64,000 bases of DNA from Flavobacterium ginsenosidimutans. GTDB taxonomy: Bacteria; Bacteroidota; Bacteroidia; Flavobacteriales; Flavobacteriaceae. Made by a program: the position numbers and the translations under genes. The notes beneath the pieces were generated by a model. The model did not search any database, was not told the origin of the DNA, and saw only the letters and a list, made by a program, of their open reading frames with translations. Below, one piece after another: positions 17,198-25,422 of the stretch. The stretch is taken from the NCBI RefSeq assembly GCF_003254625.1, contig NZ_QJRJ01000069.1, positions 62,001 to 126,000 of the forward strand. Direction: 5' to 3'. Position 1 is the stretch's first letter; every line of letters begins with the position of its first letter.

Positions 17198-18373
17198 ATG
17201 GTGATTTCAAACAAACCACTCAGCTTTATTCTTGCTGCTTTTGTAGCTGCTTTACCGATTATGGGTTTCGCAAATCCAGAAAATGACTCGACGCATGTTC
17301 AAACTGAAACAGCTCACGAAGAGAAAGTAGTTTCACACAATGCTCACGAAGAGGGAGAGCATGTTGCTCTTGATCCAAAGGCTAAAGTAGATGCTTTTAT
17401 TGATCACCACTTACAAGATTCTCATGACTTTGTTTTCTTTTCAGATGAAAAAGAAAATAAGCACTACGGTTTTCCATTACCAGTTATTTTAATTGATGGA
17501 GGTTTAAAAGTTTTCTCTTCTTCAAAATTACACCACGGAGAAGAAGTTGCAGAAGTTGACGGTAGCTACTACAAATTAGTTCACGGTAAAATTTACAAAA
17601 CAGATGCAGCCGGAACAATCAACTTTGATGAGCACGGTCATCCATCAAACGAAAAACCATTAGATTTTTCGATTACTAAAAATGTTGTTTCAATGCTTTT
17701 CGTATCAGTATTATTATTCTTTATGTTTACTGGTTTAGCAAGATCATATAAAAAAGGACCAATCCCAACTGGATTTGGTAGAGTTTTAGAGCCACTAGTA
17801 ATTTTCATTAGAGATGAAATTGCAGTTCCAAATATTGGAGAGAAAAAATACCGTAAATATATGGGTTACCTATTAACTGTATTTTTCTTTGTTTGGGTTT
17901 TAAACTTATTAGGAATGACTCCGCTAGGAATCAACGTAACAGGAAACATTGCTATTACAGTTTGTTTAGCAGCCTTTACATTTATCATTACTCAATTTAG
18001 TGCAAACAAAGATTATTGGGGACACATCTTCTGGATGCCAGGAGTACCAGTTCCAATGAAAATTATCTTAGCTCCAATTGAGATTTTAGGAACATTAACA
18101 AAACCATTCGCATTATTAATCCGTTTGTATGCAAACATTACTGCAGGTCACGTAGTAATTATGAGTTTGATTGCAATGATTTTTGTTGGAAAAAATTTAG
18201 CAGCAGATTTACCAATATCATTAGGTTTAACATTATTTATCTCTGTTATTGAAATCTTAGTTGCATTTTTACAAGCGTTTATTTTCACAATGTTATCATC
18301 ATTGTTTATTGGTATGGCTGTTCAAGATCATGATCATGCTCACCACCACGAAGACGAAACTGCGATTATTTAA
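17198..18373 (+). CDS. atpB: F0F1 ATP synthase subunit a
   Basis: 391 residues, longer than the proteobacterial subunit a because of an N-terminal signal-like helix and a His/Glu-rich region of about 150 residues, usual in Bacteroidota. The membrane part has five to six helices. The essential Arg lies in KPFALLIRLYANITAGHV near residue 310, and the last helices end in FTMLSSLFIGMAVQ. Together with the c-ring it forms the proton channel. The gene leads the six-gene block. Confidence 0.96.
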   Translation: MVISNKPLSFILAAFVAALPIMGFANPENDSTHVQTETAHEEKVVSHNAHEEGEHVALDPKAKVDAFIDHHLQDSHDFVFFSDEKENKHYGFPLPVILIDGGLKVFSSSKLHHGEEVAEVDGSYYKLVHGKIYKTDAAGTINFDEHGHPSNEKPLDFSITKNVVSMLFVSVLLFFMFTGLARSYKKGPIPTGFGRVLEPLVIFIRDEIAVPNIGEKKYRKYMGYLLTVFFFVWVLNLLGMTPLGINVTGNIAITVCLAAFTFIITQFSANKDYWGHIFWMPGVPVPMKIILAPIEILGTLTKPFALLIRLYANITAGHVVIMSLIAMIFVGKNLAADLPISLGLTLFISVIEILVAFLQAFIFTMLSSLFIGMAVQDHDHAHHHEDETAII

Positions 18374-18408
18374 TTTTTAGAAGTTTAATTTTATATATAT
18401 AAATAGTT

Positions 18409-18606
18409 ATGGGAACAATTCCAACTTTAGTAGGTGCTGGTTTAGTAGTAATCGGTGCAGGTTTAGGTTTAGGTAAAATCGGTGGATCTGCTATGGACGC
18501 TATTGCTCGTCAGCCAGAAGCTGCTGGTAAAATTCAAACTGCGATGATTATTATCGCGGCTTTATTAGAAGGTTTAGCATTCGCTGCTTTAATCTTAGGA
18601 AAATAA
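18409..18606 (+). CDS. atpE: F0F1 ATP synthase subunit c
   Basis: 65-residue two-helix hairpin, with the polar loop ARQPEA at about 33-38 and the ion-binding carboxylate Glu54 in ALLEGLAFAAL. Subunit c forms the rotor ring. The residue after Glu54 is Gly rather than Ser/Thr, which argues for proton rather than sodium coupling. A strong hairpin lies just after the stop (18619-18655). Confidence 0.96.
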   Translation: MGTIPTLVGAGLVVIGAGLGLGKIGGSAMDAIARQPEAAGKIQTAMIIIAALLEGLAFAALILGK

Positions 18607-18618
18607 TAAAGAGAGAAA

Positions 18619-18655
18619 TAACAGCATCTTTAACGGTTGGTTAAAGATGTTGTTA
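18619..18655 (+). other. Intercistronic hairpin after atpE
   Basis: A 16-bp stem (core AACAGCATCTTTAAC with its complement, one G-U pair) and a 5-base loop, with only a short T-run after it. It may stabilise the upstream atpE mRNA or partly stop transcription, giving more c subunit than b, delta and alpha. Confidence 0.65.
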
Positions 18656-18695
18656 CTTTTAAAAAAGAAATTAAATATTTTAATATAGTTATAAA

Positions 18696-19196
18696 ATGGA
18701 TAAGTTAATTAACGATTTTTCATTCGGGTTATTCTTCTGGCAAGCTTTAATCTTGGTAATACTAATTTTGCTTTTAGTGAAATTTGCTTGGAAACCAATT
18801 ATGGAATCTATTACTGCAAGAGAAGAAGGTATTAAAAATGCATTACTTTCAGCTGAAAATGCTAAGAGAGAAATGGAAAATTTACAAGCTGACAATCAAA
18901 GAATTTTGAATGAAGCTCGTGCTGAACGTGACGCGATGTTGAAAGAAGCTCGCGAAATGAAAGAGAAAATGATTGCTGATTCTAAAATCGAAGCACAAGA
19001 AGCAGGTCAAAAAATGATCGAGCAAGCTAAAGCTGCTATCGAAAGCGAAAAAAATGCTGCAATGGCAGAATTGAAATCTCAAGTTTCAACTCTTTCATTG
19101 AGTATTGCTGAAAAATTATTGAAAGAAGAATTATCTAACAAAGAATCTCAAACTAAATTAGTTGAGAAAATGTTAGGTGACGTAAAGTTAAACTAA
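18696..19196 (+). CDS. atpF: F0F1 ATP synthase subunit b
   Basis: 166 residues: one N-terminal transmembrane helix (about 8-28, FGLFFWQALILVILILLLV), then a long, charged, Ala/Glu/Lys-rich coiled coil to the C-terminus. This is the peripheral stalk linking F0 to F1. A single atpF gene means that b forms a homodimer. It ends 4 bp before atpH. Confidence 0.96.
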   Translation: MDKLINDFSFGLFFWQALILVILILLLVKFAWKPIMESITAREEGIKNALLSAENAKREMENLQADNQRILNEARAERDAMLKEAREMKEKMIADSKIEAQEAGQKMIEQAKAAIESEKNAAMAELKSQVSTLSLSIAEKLLKEELSNKESQTKLVEKMLGDVKLN

Positions 19197-19200
19197 GATT

Positions 19201-19734
19201 ATGGCAAGTACAAGAGCAGCAATTCGTTATGCAAAAGCAATTCTAGACTTAGCAAACTCTAAAGGTGTTGCCGAAGCTGTCAATAACGATATGAAGTCAA
19301 TTGTTTCTGCAATTGAGGCAAATGAAGAATTGAGAACATTTATTCTAAACCCAACTACAAAAGCTGAAGTTAAGGAAAGTGCTCTTTTAGAAGTTTTTTC
19401 AAATGCAAATGGAGTGACTAAAGGATTATTCCATTTATTATTCGAAAATAAAAGATTTGAAATTCTAGATGCAATTGCATTAGGATACAATAAATTATTT
19501 GATGAAGATCAAGGTGTTGAAGTAGCAAAAGTTACTACAGCAATTCCGATGGATGCTGCTTTAGAAGCTAAAGTTTTAGCAAAAGTTGCAACTTTATCAG
19601 ATAAAAAAATTACAATTGAAAATATAGTAGATCCTTCAATCATTGGTGGATTTATTTTGAGAATAGGAGATAATCAGTACAACGCTTCAGTTGCAAACAG
19701 ATTACAAGTATTAAAAAGAGAGTTAAGTAATTAG
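19201..19734 (+). CDS. atpH: F0F1 ATP synthase subunit delta
   Basis: 177 residues. The OSCP/delta pattern is clear: RAAIRYAKAILDLA at the N-terminus, FHLLFENKRFEIL in the middle, and IIGGFILRIGDNQYNASVANRLQVLKREL at the C-terminus. It caps F1 and holds the peripheral stalk. Start ATG 4 bp after atpF. Confidence 0.96.
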   Translation: MASTRAAIRYAKAILDLANSKGVAEAVNNDMKSIVSAIEANEELRTFILNPTTKAEVKESALLEVFSNANGVTKGLFHLLFENKRFEILDAIALGYNKLFDEDQGVEVAKVTTAIPMDAALEAKVLAKVATLSDKKITIENIVDPSIIGGFILRIGDNQYNASVANRLQVLKRELSN

Positions 19735-19771
19735 TTTTATAACACAAAAAGTGTCTAAATTATAAATTAAG

Positions 19772-21349
19772 ATGGCGGAAATCAAACCTGCTGAAATTTC
19801 AGCGATATTAAGAAAGCAAGTAGAAGGTTTTGAATCTGGCGCTACGCTAGAGGAAGTAGGATCTGTACTTCAAGTTGGAGACGGTATTGCTCGTGTTTAC
19901 GGGCTATCTAATGTACAATATGGAGAGTTAGTGGAATTTGATAACGGTATGGAAGGTATCGTATTGAATCTTGACGAGGATAATGTGGGTGTTGTATTAT
20001 TAGGACCTTCAACAGGTATTAAAGAAGGATCTACAGCAAAAAGAACTCAACGTATTGCTTCTCTTAAAGTTGGTGAGCAAATGGTAGGACGTGTTGTTAA
20101 TACTCTTGGTTTTCCAATTGATGGAAAAGGACCAATCGGTGGAGATTTATACGAAATGCCTTTAGAAAGAAAAGCACCTGGTGTTATCTTCCGTCAACCA
20201 GTAACTGAGCCATTACAAACTGGTGTAAAAGCTGTTGATGCTATGATCCCAGTTGGTCGTGGACAACGTGAGCTTGTTATTGGTGACCGTCAAACAGGTA
20301 AATCAACTGTTTGTATCGATACAATCTTAAATCAAAAAGAATTTTACGATGCAGGAAAACCTGTATTCTGTATATATGTTGCAATTGGACAAAAAGCTTC
20401 AACTGTAGCAGGAATCGCTAAAATGTTAGAAGAAAAAGGAGCAATGGCTTATACAGTTATCGTTGCTGCAAATGCTTCTGACCCAGCTCCAATGCAAGTT
20501 TATGCTCCATTCGCTGGTGCTGCAATTGGAGAGTACTTTAGAGATTCTGGTCGTCCAGCTCTTATCGTTTATGACGATTTATCTAAACAAGCTGTTGCTT
20601 ACCGTGAGGTTTCTCTTTTATTAAGAAGACCACCGGGACGTGAGGCTTACCCTGGAGACGTTTTCTACTTACACTCTCGTTTATTAGAGCGTGCTTGTAA
20701 AGTAATTGCTGATGATGGTATCGCTAAAAACATGAACGATTTACCAGATTCTATCAAATCTATCGTAAAAGGTGGTGGTTCATTAACTGCTTTACCAATT
20801 ATTGAAACTCAAGCTGGTGACGTTTCTGCATATATCCCAACAAACGTAATCTCTATTACAGATGGTCAGATTTTCCTTGATGGAGATTTGTTCAACTCTG
20901 GGGTTCGTCCTGCAATTAACGTAGGTATTTCTGTATCTCGTGTTGGAGGTAATGCTCAAATTAAATCTATGAAGAAAGTTTCTGGAACTTTAAAATTAGA
21001 TCAAGCTCAATTCCGTGAATTAGAAGCTTTCGCTAAATTTGGTTCTGACTTAGATTCTGTTACTTTAAACGTAATTGAAAAAGGTAAAAGAAACGTTGAG
21101 ATCTTAAAACAAGGTTTAAATGATCCTTATACAGTTGAAAACCAAGTAGCTATTATCTACGCTGGTTCTAAAAACTTATTAAGAAACGTTCCTGTAAATA
21201 AAGTAAAAGAATTTGAAGCTGATTTCTTAGCTTACTTAAACAGTAAACATAAAGATACGCTTAATGCTTTAAAAGCTGGTAAATTTGATGACAGCATCAC
21301 TGATGTTATCGAAAAAGCAGCAAAAGAAGTTTCAGCAAAATATAACTAA
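19772..21349 (+). CDS. atpA: F0F1 ATP synthase subunit alpha
   Basis: 525 residues, standard length. P-loop GDRQTGKST near residue 170, signature [14 protein letters not shown] near 380, and the N-terminal barrel with [22 protein letters not shown]. It binds the non-catalytic nucleotide in the alpha3beta3 head. The catalytic beta gene is not adjacent, as is usual in Bacteroidota, where atpD and atpC lie elsewhere. An A/T inverted repeat separates it from atpG. Confidence 0.98.
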   Translation: MAEIKPAEISAILRKQVEGFESGATLEEVGSVLQVGDGIARVYGLSNVQYGELVEFDNGMEGIVLNLDEDNVGVVLLGPSTGIKEGSTAKRTQRIASLKVGEQMVGRVVNTLGFPIDGKGPIGGDLYEMPLERKAPGVIFRQPVTEPLQTGVKAVDAMIPVGRGQRELVIGDRQTGKSTVCIDTILNQKEFYDAGKPVFCIYVAIGQKASTVAGIAKMLEEKGAMAYTVIVAANASDPAPMQVYAPFAGAAIGEYFRDSGRPALIVYDDLSKQAVAYREVSLLLRRPPGREAYPGDVFYLHSRLLERACKVIADDGIAKNMNDLPDSIKSIVKGGGSLTALPIIETQAGDVSAYIPTNVISITDGQIFLDGDLFNSGVRPAINVGISVSRVGGNAQIKSMKKVSGTLKLDQAQFRELEAFAKFGSDLDSVTLNVIEKGKRNVEILKQGLNDPYTVENQVAIIYAGSKNLLRNVPVNKVKEFEADFLAYLNSKHKDTLNALKAGKFDDSITDVIEKAAKEVSAKYN

Positions 21350-21363
21350 TTAGATAATTCGTT

Positions 21364-21410
21364 AATTAGATAATTAGAAAATGAAAAAACATTCTTCTAA
21401 TTATCTAATT
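21364..21410. repeat. Inverted repeat between atpA and atpG
   Basis: Perfect 16-base arms AATTAGATAATTAGAA (21364-21379) and complement (21395-21410) with a 15-base loop. A further copy of the half-motif lies just upstream (near 21350) and another between the DUF5687 and ABC genes (12560-12620), so this is a dispersed repeat rather than an atp-specific signal. Confidence 0.7.
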
Positions 21411-21438
21411 TTCAATTGTCACATTTTCTAAATAATAG

Positions 21439-22299
21439 ATGGCAAATTTAAAGGAAATCCGTAATAGAATTACTTCCGTTTCATCGACGATGCAGATTAC
21501 ATCGGCTATGAAAATGGTTTCTGCTGCAAAGCTGAAGAAAGCACAAGATGCAATCACTGCAATGCGTCCTTATGCCGAGAAATTAACGGAGTTATTGCAA
21601 GATCTTTCTGCTACACTTGAAGGTGAAGTAGGAGGAGATTACACTACACAACGTGAAGTAAAAAAAGTATTGCTAGTTGCGATAACTTCTAACAGAGGTT
21701 TATGTGGTGCTTTCAATTCAAATATTATTAAAGAGATTAAAAATCGTACTGATTTTTATGCTGGAAAACAAGTTGATGTTTTTGCAATTGGTAAAAAAGG
21801 AAACGATTCTTTAAGCAAAACTCATAACGTTCACGGTCACCATAATGCAATTTTCGATAACTTAACTTTTGAAAATGTTGCTGGAATTGCAAATAATTTG
21901 ACTGAGAAATTTTTATCTGGAGAATACGACAGAATTGAGTTAGTTTACAATCAGTTTAAAAATGCTGCGACTCAAATTGTTCAAACTGAGCAGTTTTTAC
22001 CGTTAGCACCTATCAATACTGATGCAGCGGCTTCTACTGGAGATTATATTTTTGAACCATCAAAAGAAGAAATCGTTTTGACTTTAATTCCTAAGTCTTT
22101 AAAAACGCAATTGTATAAAGGAATCCGTGATTCATTTGCTTCTGAGCATGGAGCACGTATGACTGCAATGCATAAAGCAACAGATAATGCAACTGAATTA
22201 AGAAACCAACTGAAATTAACTTACAACAAAGCCCGTCAGGCTGCGATTACAAGTGAAATTTTGGAAATTGTTGGTGGAGCAGAAGCTTTAAACGGATAA
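21439..22299 (+). CDS. atpG: F0F1 ATP synthase subunit gamma
   Basis: 286 residues. N-terminal NLKEIRNRITSVSSTMQITSAMKMVSAAKL and C-terminal ARMTAMHKATDNATELRNQLKLTYNKARQAAITSEILEIVGGAEAL are the two coiled-coil strands of the central shaft. It couples c-ring rotation to catalysis in F1. It is the last gene of the block and is followed by a strong terminator. Confidence 0.97.
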   Translation: MANLKEIRNRITSVSSTMQITSAMKMVSAAKLKKAQDAITAMRPYAEKLTELLQDLSATLEGEVGGDYTTQREVKKVLLVAITSNRGLCGAFNSNIIKEIKNRTDFYAGKQVDVFAIGKKGNDSLSKTHNVHGHHNAIFDNLTFENVAGIANNLTEKFLSGEYDRIELVYNQFKNAATQIVQTEQFLPLAPINTDAAASTGDYIFEPSKEEIVLTLIPKSLKTQLYKGIRDSFASEHGARMTAMHKATDNATELRNQLKLTYNKARQAAITSEILEIVGGAEALNG

Positions 22300-22322
22300 T
22301 TTATTCCGTAATATATAAAAAG

Positions 22323-22352
22323 AAAAGCCAGCATTTGCTGGCTTTTCTTTTT
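22323..22352 (+). terminator. Terminator of the atp operon
   Basis: 11-base arms AAAAGCCAGCA / TGCTGGCTTTT with a tight loop, followed by CTTTTTATT, 24 bp after the atpG stop. Confidence 0.85.
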
Positions 22353-22380
22353 ATTGGAAGTTTTATTCTTTTTTAAAAAT

Positions 22381-22449
22381 AATTTTTTATAAAATGGTGA
22401 TTCTCAAATTATAGTTAAGTTGAGAATCACTACCATTTTATAAAAAATT
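22381..22449. repeat. Long imperfect palindrome
   Basis: A 27-base left arm (22381-22407, core ATGGTGATTCTCAA) is matched exactly by the right arm (22420-22449), apart from three extra bases TAC in the right arm, with a 12-base loop. No coding. It lies between the atp terminator and the tandem array; it may be a fossil miniature element or an RNA structure. Confidence 0.75.
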
Positions 22450-22465
22450 GACAGATAACTCTGTG

Positions 22466-22730
22466 TGCTTTGTCTTTCATGGGAACAAACTAGCTTTATT
22501 AATCCCAATGCTCTGTTTTTTAAGGGTTACATTTCAGCAGAATCAATCCCTGTGCTTTGTCTTTTATGGGAACAAACAAGCTTTATTAGTCCCAGTGCTC
22601 TGTTTTTATTAGGGTTACACACAGCTGAATCAATCCCTTATGCTTTGTCTTTTGTGGGAACAAACAAGCTTTATTAGTCCCAGTGCTTCCTTTTTTATAA
22701 GGGTTGTATCTAGCTTTCTCAATCCCTGTG
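22466..22730. repeat. Three tandem units of about 88 bp in a non-coding region
   Basis: Contiguous units at 22466-22552, 22553-22640 and 22641-22730. Each contains TGCTTTGTCTTT, GGGAACAAAC, GCTTTATTA, TCCCA-TGCT, AGGGTT and TCAATCCCT in the same order. GGGA...TCCC and AGGG...CCCT within each unit can pair as two small hairpins. Variation is concentrated between these blocks. Open frames across the array just follow the repeat and are not believed. The remainder of 22300-22872 holds only the palindrome, the terminator and the GNAT promoter. Confidence 0.8.
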
Positions 22731-22761
22731 AAACAAATTTATGCAGAACTCTTAAAAAAAT

Positions 22762-22823
22762 GTTACATAATTTTCTGTCATATTTTATATATTTCACATG
22801 TTGTTGTGTGTTAATTATGTAAC
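22762..22823. repeat. Inverted repeat upstream of the GNAT gene
   Basis: 11-base arms GTTACATAATT (22762-22772) and AATTATGTAAC (22813-22823), 40 bp apart, just before the promoter box of the GNAT gene. A possible operator, without further proof. Confidence 0.4.
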
Positions 22824-22842
22824 TGTTAACTAAATTGTTAAG

Positions 22843-22850
22843 TAATTTTG
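22843..22850 (+). promoter_or_regulatory. -7 promoter box of the GNAT gene
   Basis: TAATTTTG fits TAnnTTTG, 22 bp before the ATG at 22873. Confidence 0.5.
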
Positions 22851-22872
22851 ATTATAATAAATAGCAAAATTT

Positions 22873-23319
22873 ATGAATCTATATATAAAAGAACTATCTA
22901 TAATTTCTGAAATGTTAGCTGAAATTGAAACGATAAAATTTCTTTATCCTAAATTGAGTTTAGAAAAATATGAATCTTATCTTTTAGAAATGATACCGCA
23001 TAACTACACTCAAATTGCAGTTTTTGAAAATGATTTTTGTGTAGGATTAACGGGCTGTTGGTCGGCTACAAAATTGTGGACAGGAAAATATCTTGAGATT
23101 GATAATTTTGTTGTAAATCCTGATTATCGATCAAGAGGCATTGGAAAAATGCTTACCGATTATGTAGAGAAAAAAGCTAATGAATTAAACTGTAGCAGTA
23201 TCGTTCTTGATGCTTTTACAGGAAATTTTGCTGCTCACCGATTTTATTACAACCAAGGATATGCACCAAGAGGATTTCATTTTGTCAAAATTTTAGATGA
23301 AAAGAAAATGACGGTTTAA
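22873..23319 (+). CDS. GNAT-family N-acetyltransferase
   Basis: 148 residues. The acetyl-CoA-binding motif A is IDNFVVNPDYRSRGIGKMLTDYVEKKA at about 77-103 (R/QxxGxG/A), with the usual C-terminal LDAFTGNFAAHRFYYNQGY. It moves an acetyl group from acetyl-CoA to an amine on an unknown substrate, in the cytoplasm. A single gene with its own promoter, following the non-coding repeat region. Confidence 0.9.
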   Translation: MNLYIKELSIISEMLAEIETIKFLYPKLSLEKYESYLLEMIPHNYTQIAVFENDFCVGLTGCWSATKLWTGKYLEIDNFVVNPDYRSRGIGKMLTDYVEKKANELNCSSIVLDAFTGNFAAHRFYYNQGYAPRGFHFVKILDEKKMTV

Positions 23320-23379
23320 AAACAAACATAAGTTTTCTTTATTGCATCAACAAAAGCACCATTAAACAAAAGAAATGGT

Positions 23380-23387
23380 TATTTTTG
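23380..23387 (+). promoter_or_regulatory. -7 promoter box of the flippase operon
   Basis: TATTTTTG fits TAnnTTTG, 28 bp before the TTG start at 23415. Confidence 0.5.
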
Positions 23388-23414
23388 TCTTACAAACATT
23401 ATTAGAATTATATT

Positions 23415-24875
23415 TTGGGATTATATAAAAATCTATTCAAGCAAACGGCAATTTACGGACTGGCGACAGTTTTACCGAGAATGCTAAGTTTTTTATTAGT
23501 GAGATTATATACAGGAATTTTACCTACTGCCGAGTATGGTGAAGTGTCGATCGTATTGTCTTGGATGGTTTTCTTTAACGTAGTTCTTTCCTACGGAATG
23601 GAAACCGCATTTTTTAGATTTTACAGTGCAGAAGAAGATAAGAAAAATGTAATTGCAACCTCTACGATTTCAATATTTTGGACTTCAATTCTATTTCTTT
23701 TTGCAGGTTTAATTTTTAGAAATACATTGGCAAGTTTAGCAGAAGTCGATGTACAATATATTACTTATTCGGTATGGATTTTAGTTTTAGATGCATTGGT
23801 TTTAATACCGTTTTCTAAACTTAGAGCTAATCAAAGACCTATTGTTTATGCAGCAATTAAAATTGGAAACGTTGTTATAAACTTATTACTGAATATATTT
23901 TTCTTGATGTATCTTCCAAAATTAGCTGCGTCAAACCCAAATTCTGTTTGGGATAATTTATATGTAGAGAATTTCCAAATCGCTTATATTTTCATTGCTA
24001 ATCTTTTGGCAAGTTTAGCAACGTTCATTGTGCTTTCTCCAAATTATCTTTCGCTTGGACGAAAATTCGATCCAATTCTTTGGAAAAAAATGATGAAATA
24101 CGGGCTTCCTATTTTGGTTGCCGGTTTGGCTTTTGCCGTAAATGAGCATTTCGATAAAATTCTTTTAGGATATTTACTCCCTGAAAATTTAGCAAAATCT
24201 GAAGTTGGAGCATATTCTGCTTGTTACAAATTAGGATTGTTTATGGTTCTTTTTGCAACAGCTTTCAGATTAGGAATCGAGCCTTTCTTTTTTAGTCATG
24301 CAAAAAATGAAAATGCTCCGCAAACTTACGCCGTTATTACTAAATATTTTGTGATTCTTGGATCACTGATTTTATTAGGCGTTATCGTTTTTGCAGATTT
24401 TTTAAAATATTTATTATTAGATAACAAATCGTATTGGGAAGCCATGAAAGTTGTGCCATTAATTATTCTGGCAAATTTCTTTTTAGGAATTTACAACAAC
24501 TTGTCGGTTTGGTATAAACTTACGGACAAGACAAAAATTGGTGCTTACATTTCTATTGTAGGTGCTATTGTTACTTTAATTTTAAATTATCTTTTAATTC
24601 CGAAGTACAGTTACTATGGTTCTGCGATTGCAACTATTTCGGCTTACGGAAGCATGATGCTTATTTCGTATATTCTAGGAAATAAGTATTATCCAATTCC
24701 TTATGATATGAACAAAATTGGTGCTTATTTAGGAGTTTCAATATTATTTTCCATTATCTCATTTTATGGATTTAGAGAAAAATATTATGTTGGAATTCCA
24801 CTTCTTTTAGTGTTTATGTATATGGTTTACCATTTTGAAAAAGATACTATTAAAGGAATAATGAAGAGAAAATAA
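23415..24875 (+). CDS. Polysaccharide flippase-like membrane protein (MOP superfamily)
   Basis: 486 residues, about 14 transmembrane helices, starting at TTG 23415 with GLYKNLFKQTAIYGLATVLPRMLSFLLVRLY, characteristic of Wzx/RfbX-like oligosaccharide flippases. It is expected to flip a lipid-linked saccharide or peptidoglycan precursor across the inner membrane. It is the first gene of a run with dut, a nucleotidyltransferase, a TPR protein, a DUF4292 lipoprotein and an EnvC-like protein, a set that suggests cell-wall or envelope assembly. An MurJ-like role is possible. Confidence 0.87.
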   Translation: MGLYKNLFKQTAIYGLATVLPRMLSFLLVRLYTGILPTAEYGEVSIVLSWMVFFNVVLSYGMETAFFRFYSAEEDKKNVIATSTISIFWTSILFLFAGLIFRNTLASLAEVDVQYITYSVWILVLDALVLIPFSKLRANQRPIVYAAIKIGNVVINLLLNIFFLMYLPKLAASNPNSVWDNLYVENFQIAYIFIANLLASLATFIVLSPNYLSLGRKFDPILWKKMMKYGLPILVAGLAFAVNEHFDKILLGYLLPENLAKSEVGAYSACYKLGLFMVLFATAFRLGIEPFFFSHAKNENAPQTYAVITKYFVILGSLILLGVIVFADFLKYLLLDNKSYWEAMKVVPLIILANFFLGIYNNLSVWYKLTDKTKIGAYISIVGAIVTLILNYLLIPKYSYYGSAIATISAYGSMMLISYILGNKYYPIPYDMNKIGAYLGVSILFSIISFYGFREKYYVGIPLLLVFMYMVYHFEKDTIKGIMKRK

Positions 24876-24903
24876 GACGCTTTAAAAAATTTTATATTTA
24901 AAA

Positions 24904-25338
24904 ATGAAAATTCAAATTATCAATAAATCACAACACGATTTACCAAATTACGAAACTATTGCATCTGCAGGAATGGATTTGCGTGCCAATATTACGGAAC
25001 CAATTACGTTAAAACCTTTAGAAAGAACTATTGTAAAAACAGGACTTTTTATCGAATTACCAATAGGTTATGAAGCGCAAGTAAGGCCAAGAAGCGGTCT
25101 GGCTGCAAAAAAAGGTGTGACTGTTTTGAATTCACCAGGAACTGTTGATGCAGATTATAGAGGAGAAATAGGAGTAATTTTAGTAAATTTATCTAATGAT
25201 GATTTTGTAATTGAAAACGGAGAGAGAATTGCACAGCTGATTATTGCAAAACATGAAAGAGCAGAATGGATTGAAGTTGAAACACTTTCTGAAACATCAA
25301 GAGGTGAAGGAGGCTTTGGAAGTACTGGAGTGAAATAA
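24904..25338 (+). CDS. dut: Deoxyuridine 5'-triphosphate nucleotidohydrolase
   Basis: 144 residues, the standard trimeric dUTPase. The five motifs are present: AGMDLRAN (about 22-29), RPRSGLA (61-67), [17 protein letters not shown] (79-95), RIAQLII (108-114) and the C-terminal [10 protein letters not shown]. It hydrolyses dUTP to dUMP, keeping uracil out of DNA and feeding dTMP synthesis. It lies in the flippase run, 28 bp downstream of it. Confidence 0.97.
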   Translation: MKIQIINKSQHDLPNYETIASAGMDLRANITEPITLKPLERTIVKTGLFIELPIGYEAQVRPRSGLAAKKGVTVLNSPGTVDADYRGEIGVILVNLSNDDFVIENGERIAQLIIAKHERAEWIEVETLSETSRGEGGFGSTGVK

Positions 25339-25422
25339 ATTTCTGCAAAAGAAATACTGAAAAAAGAAAGACCAAACCCAATGAAGATTTTTTAAAATCT
25401 TCCCATAAAATCAAATAAAGAA

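Noticed and set aside
22466-22730. CRISPR array
   Set aside because: Units are contiguous, about 88 bp long, with no unique spacers and no cas genes nearby.
22465-22822. Open frames of 70 and 60 residues across the tandem array
   Set aside because: They only follow the 88-bp repeat phase (same residue strings recur) and have no promoter or start context.
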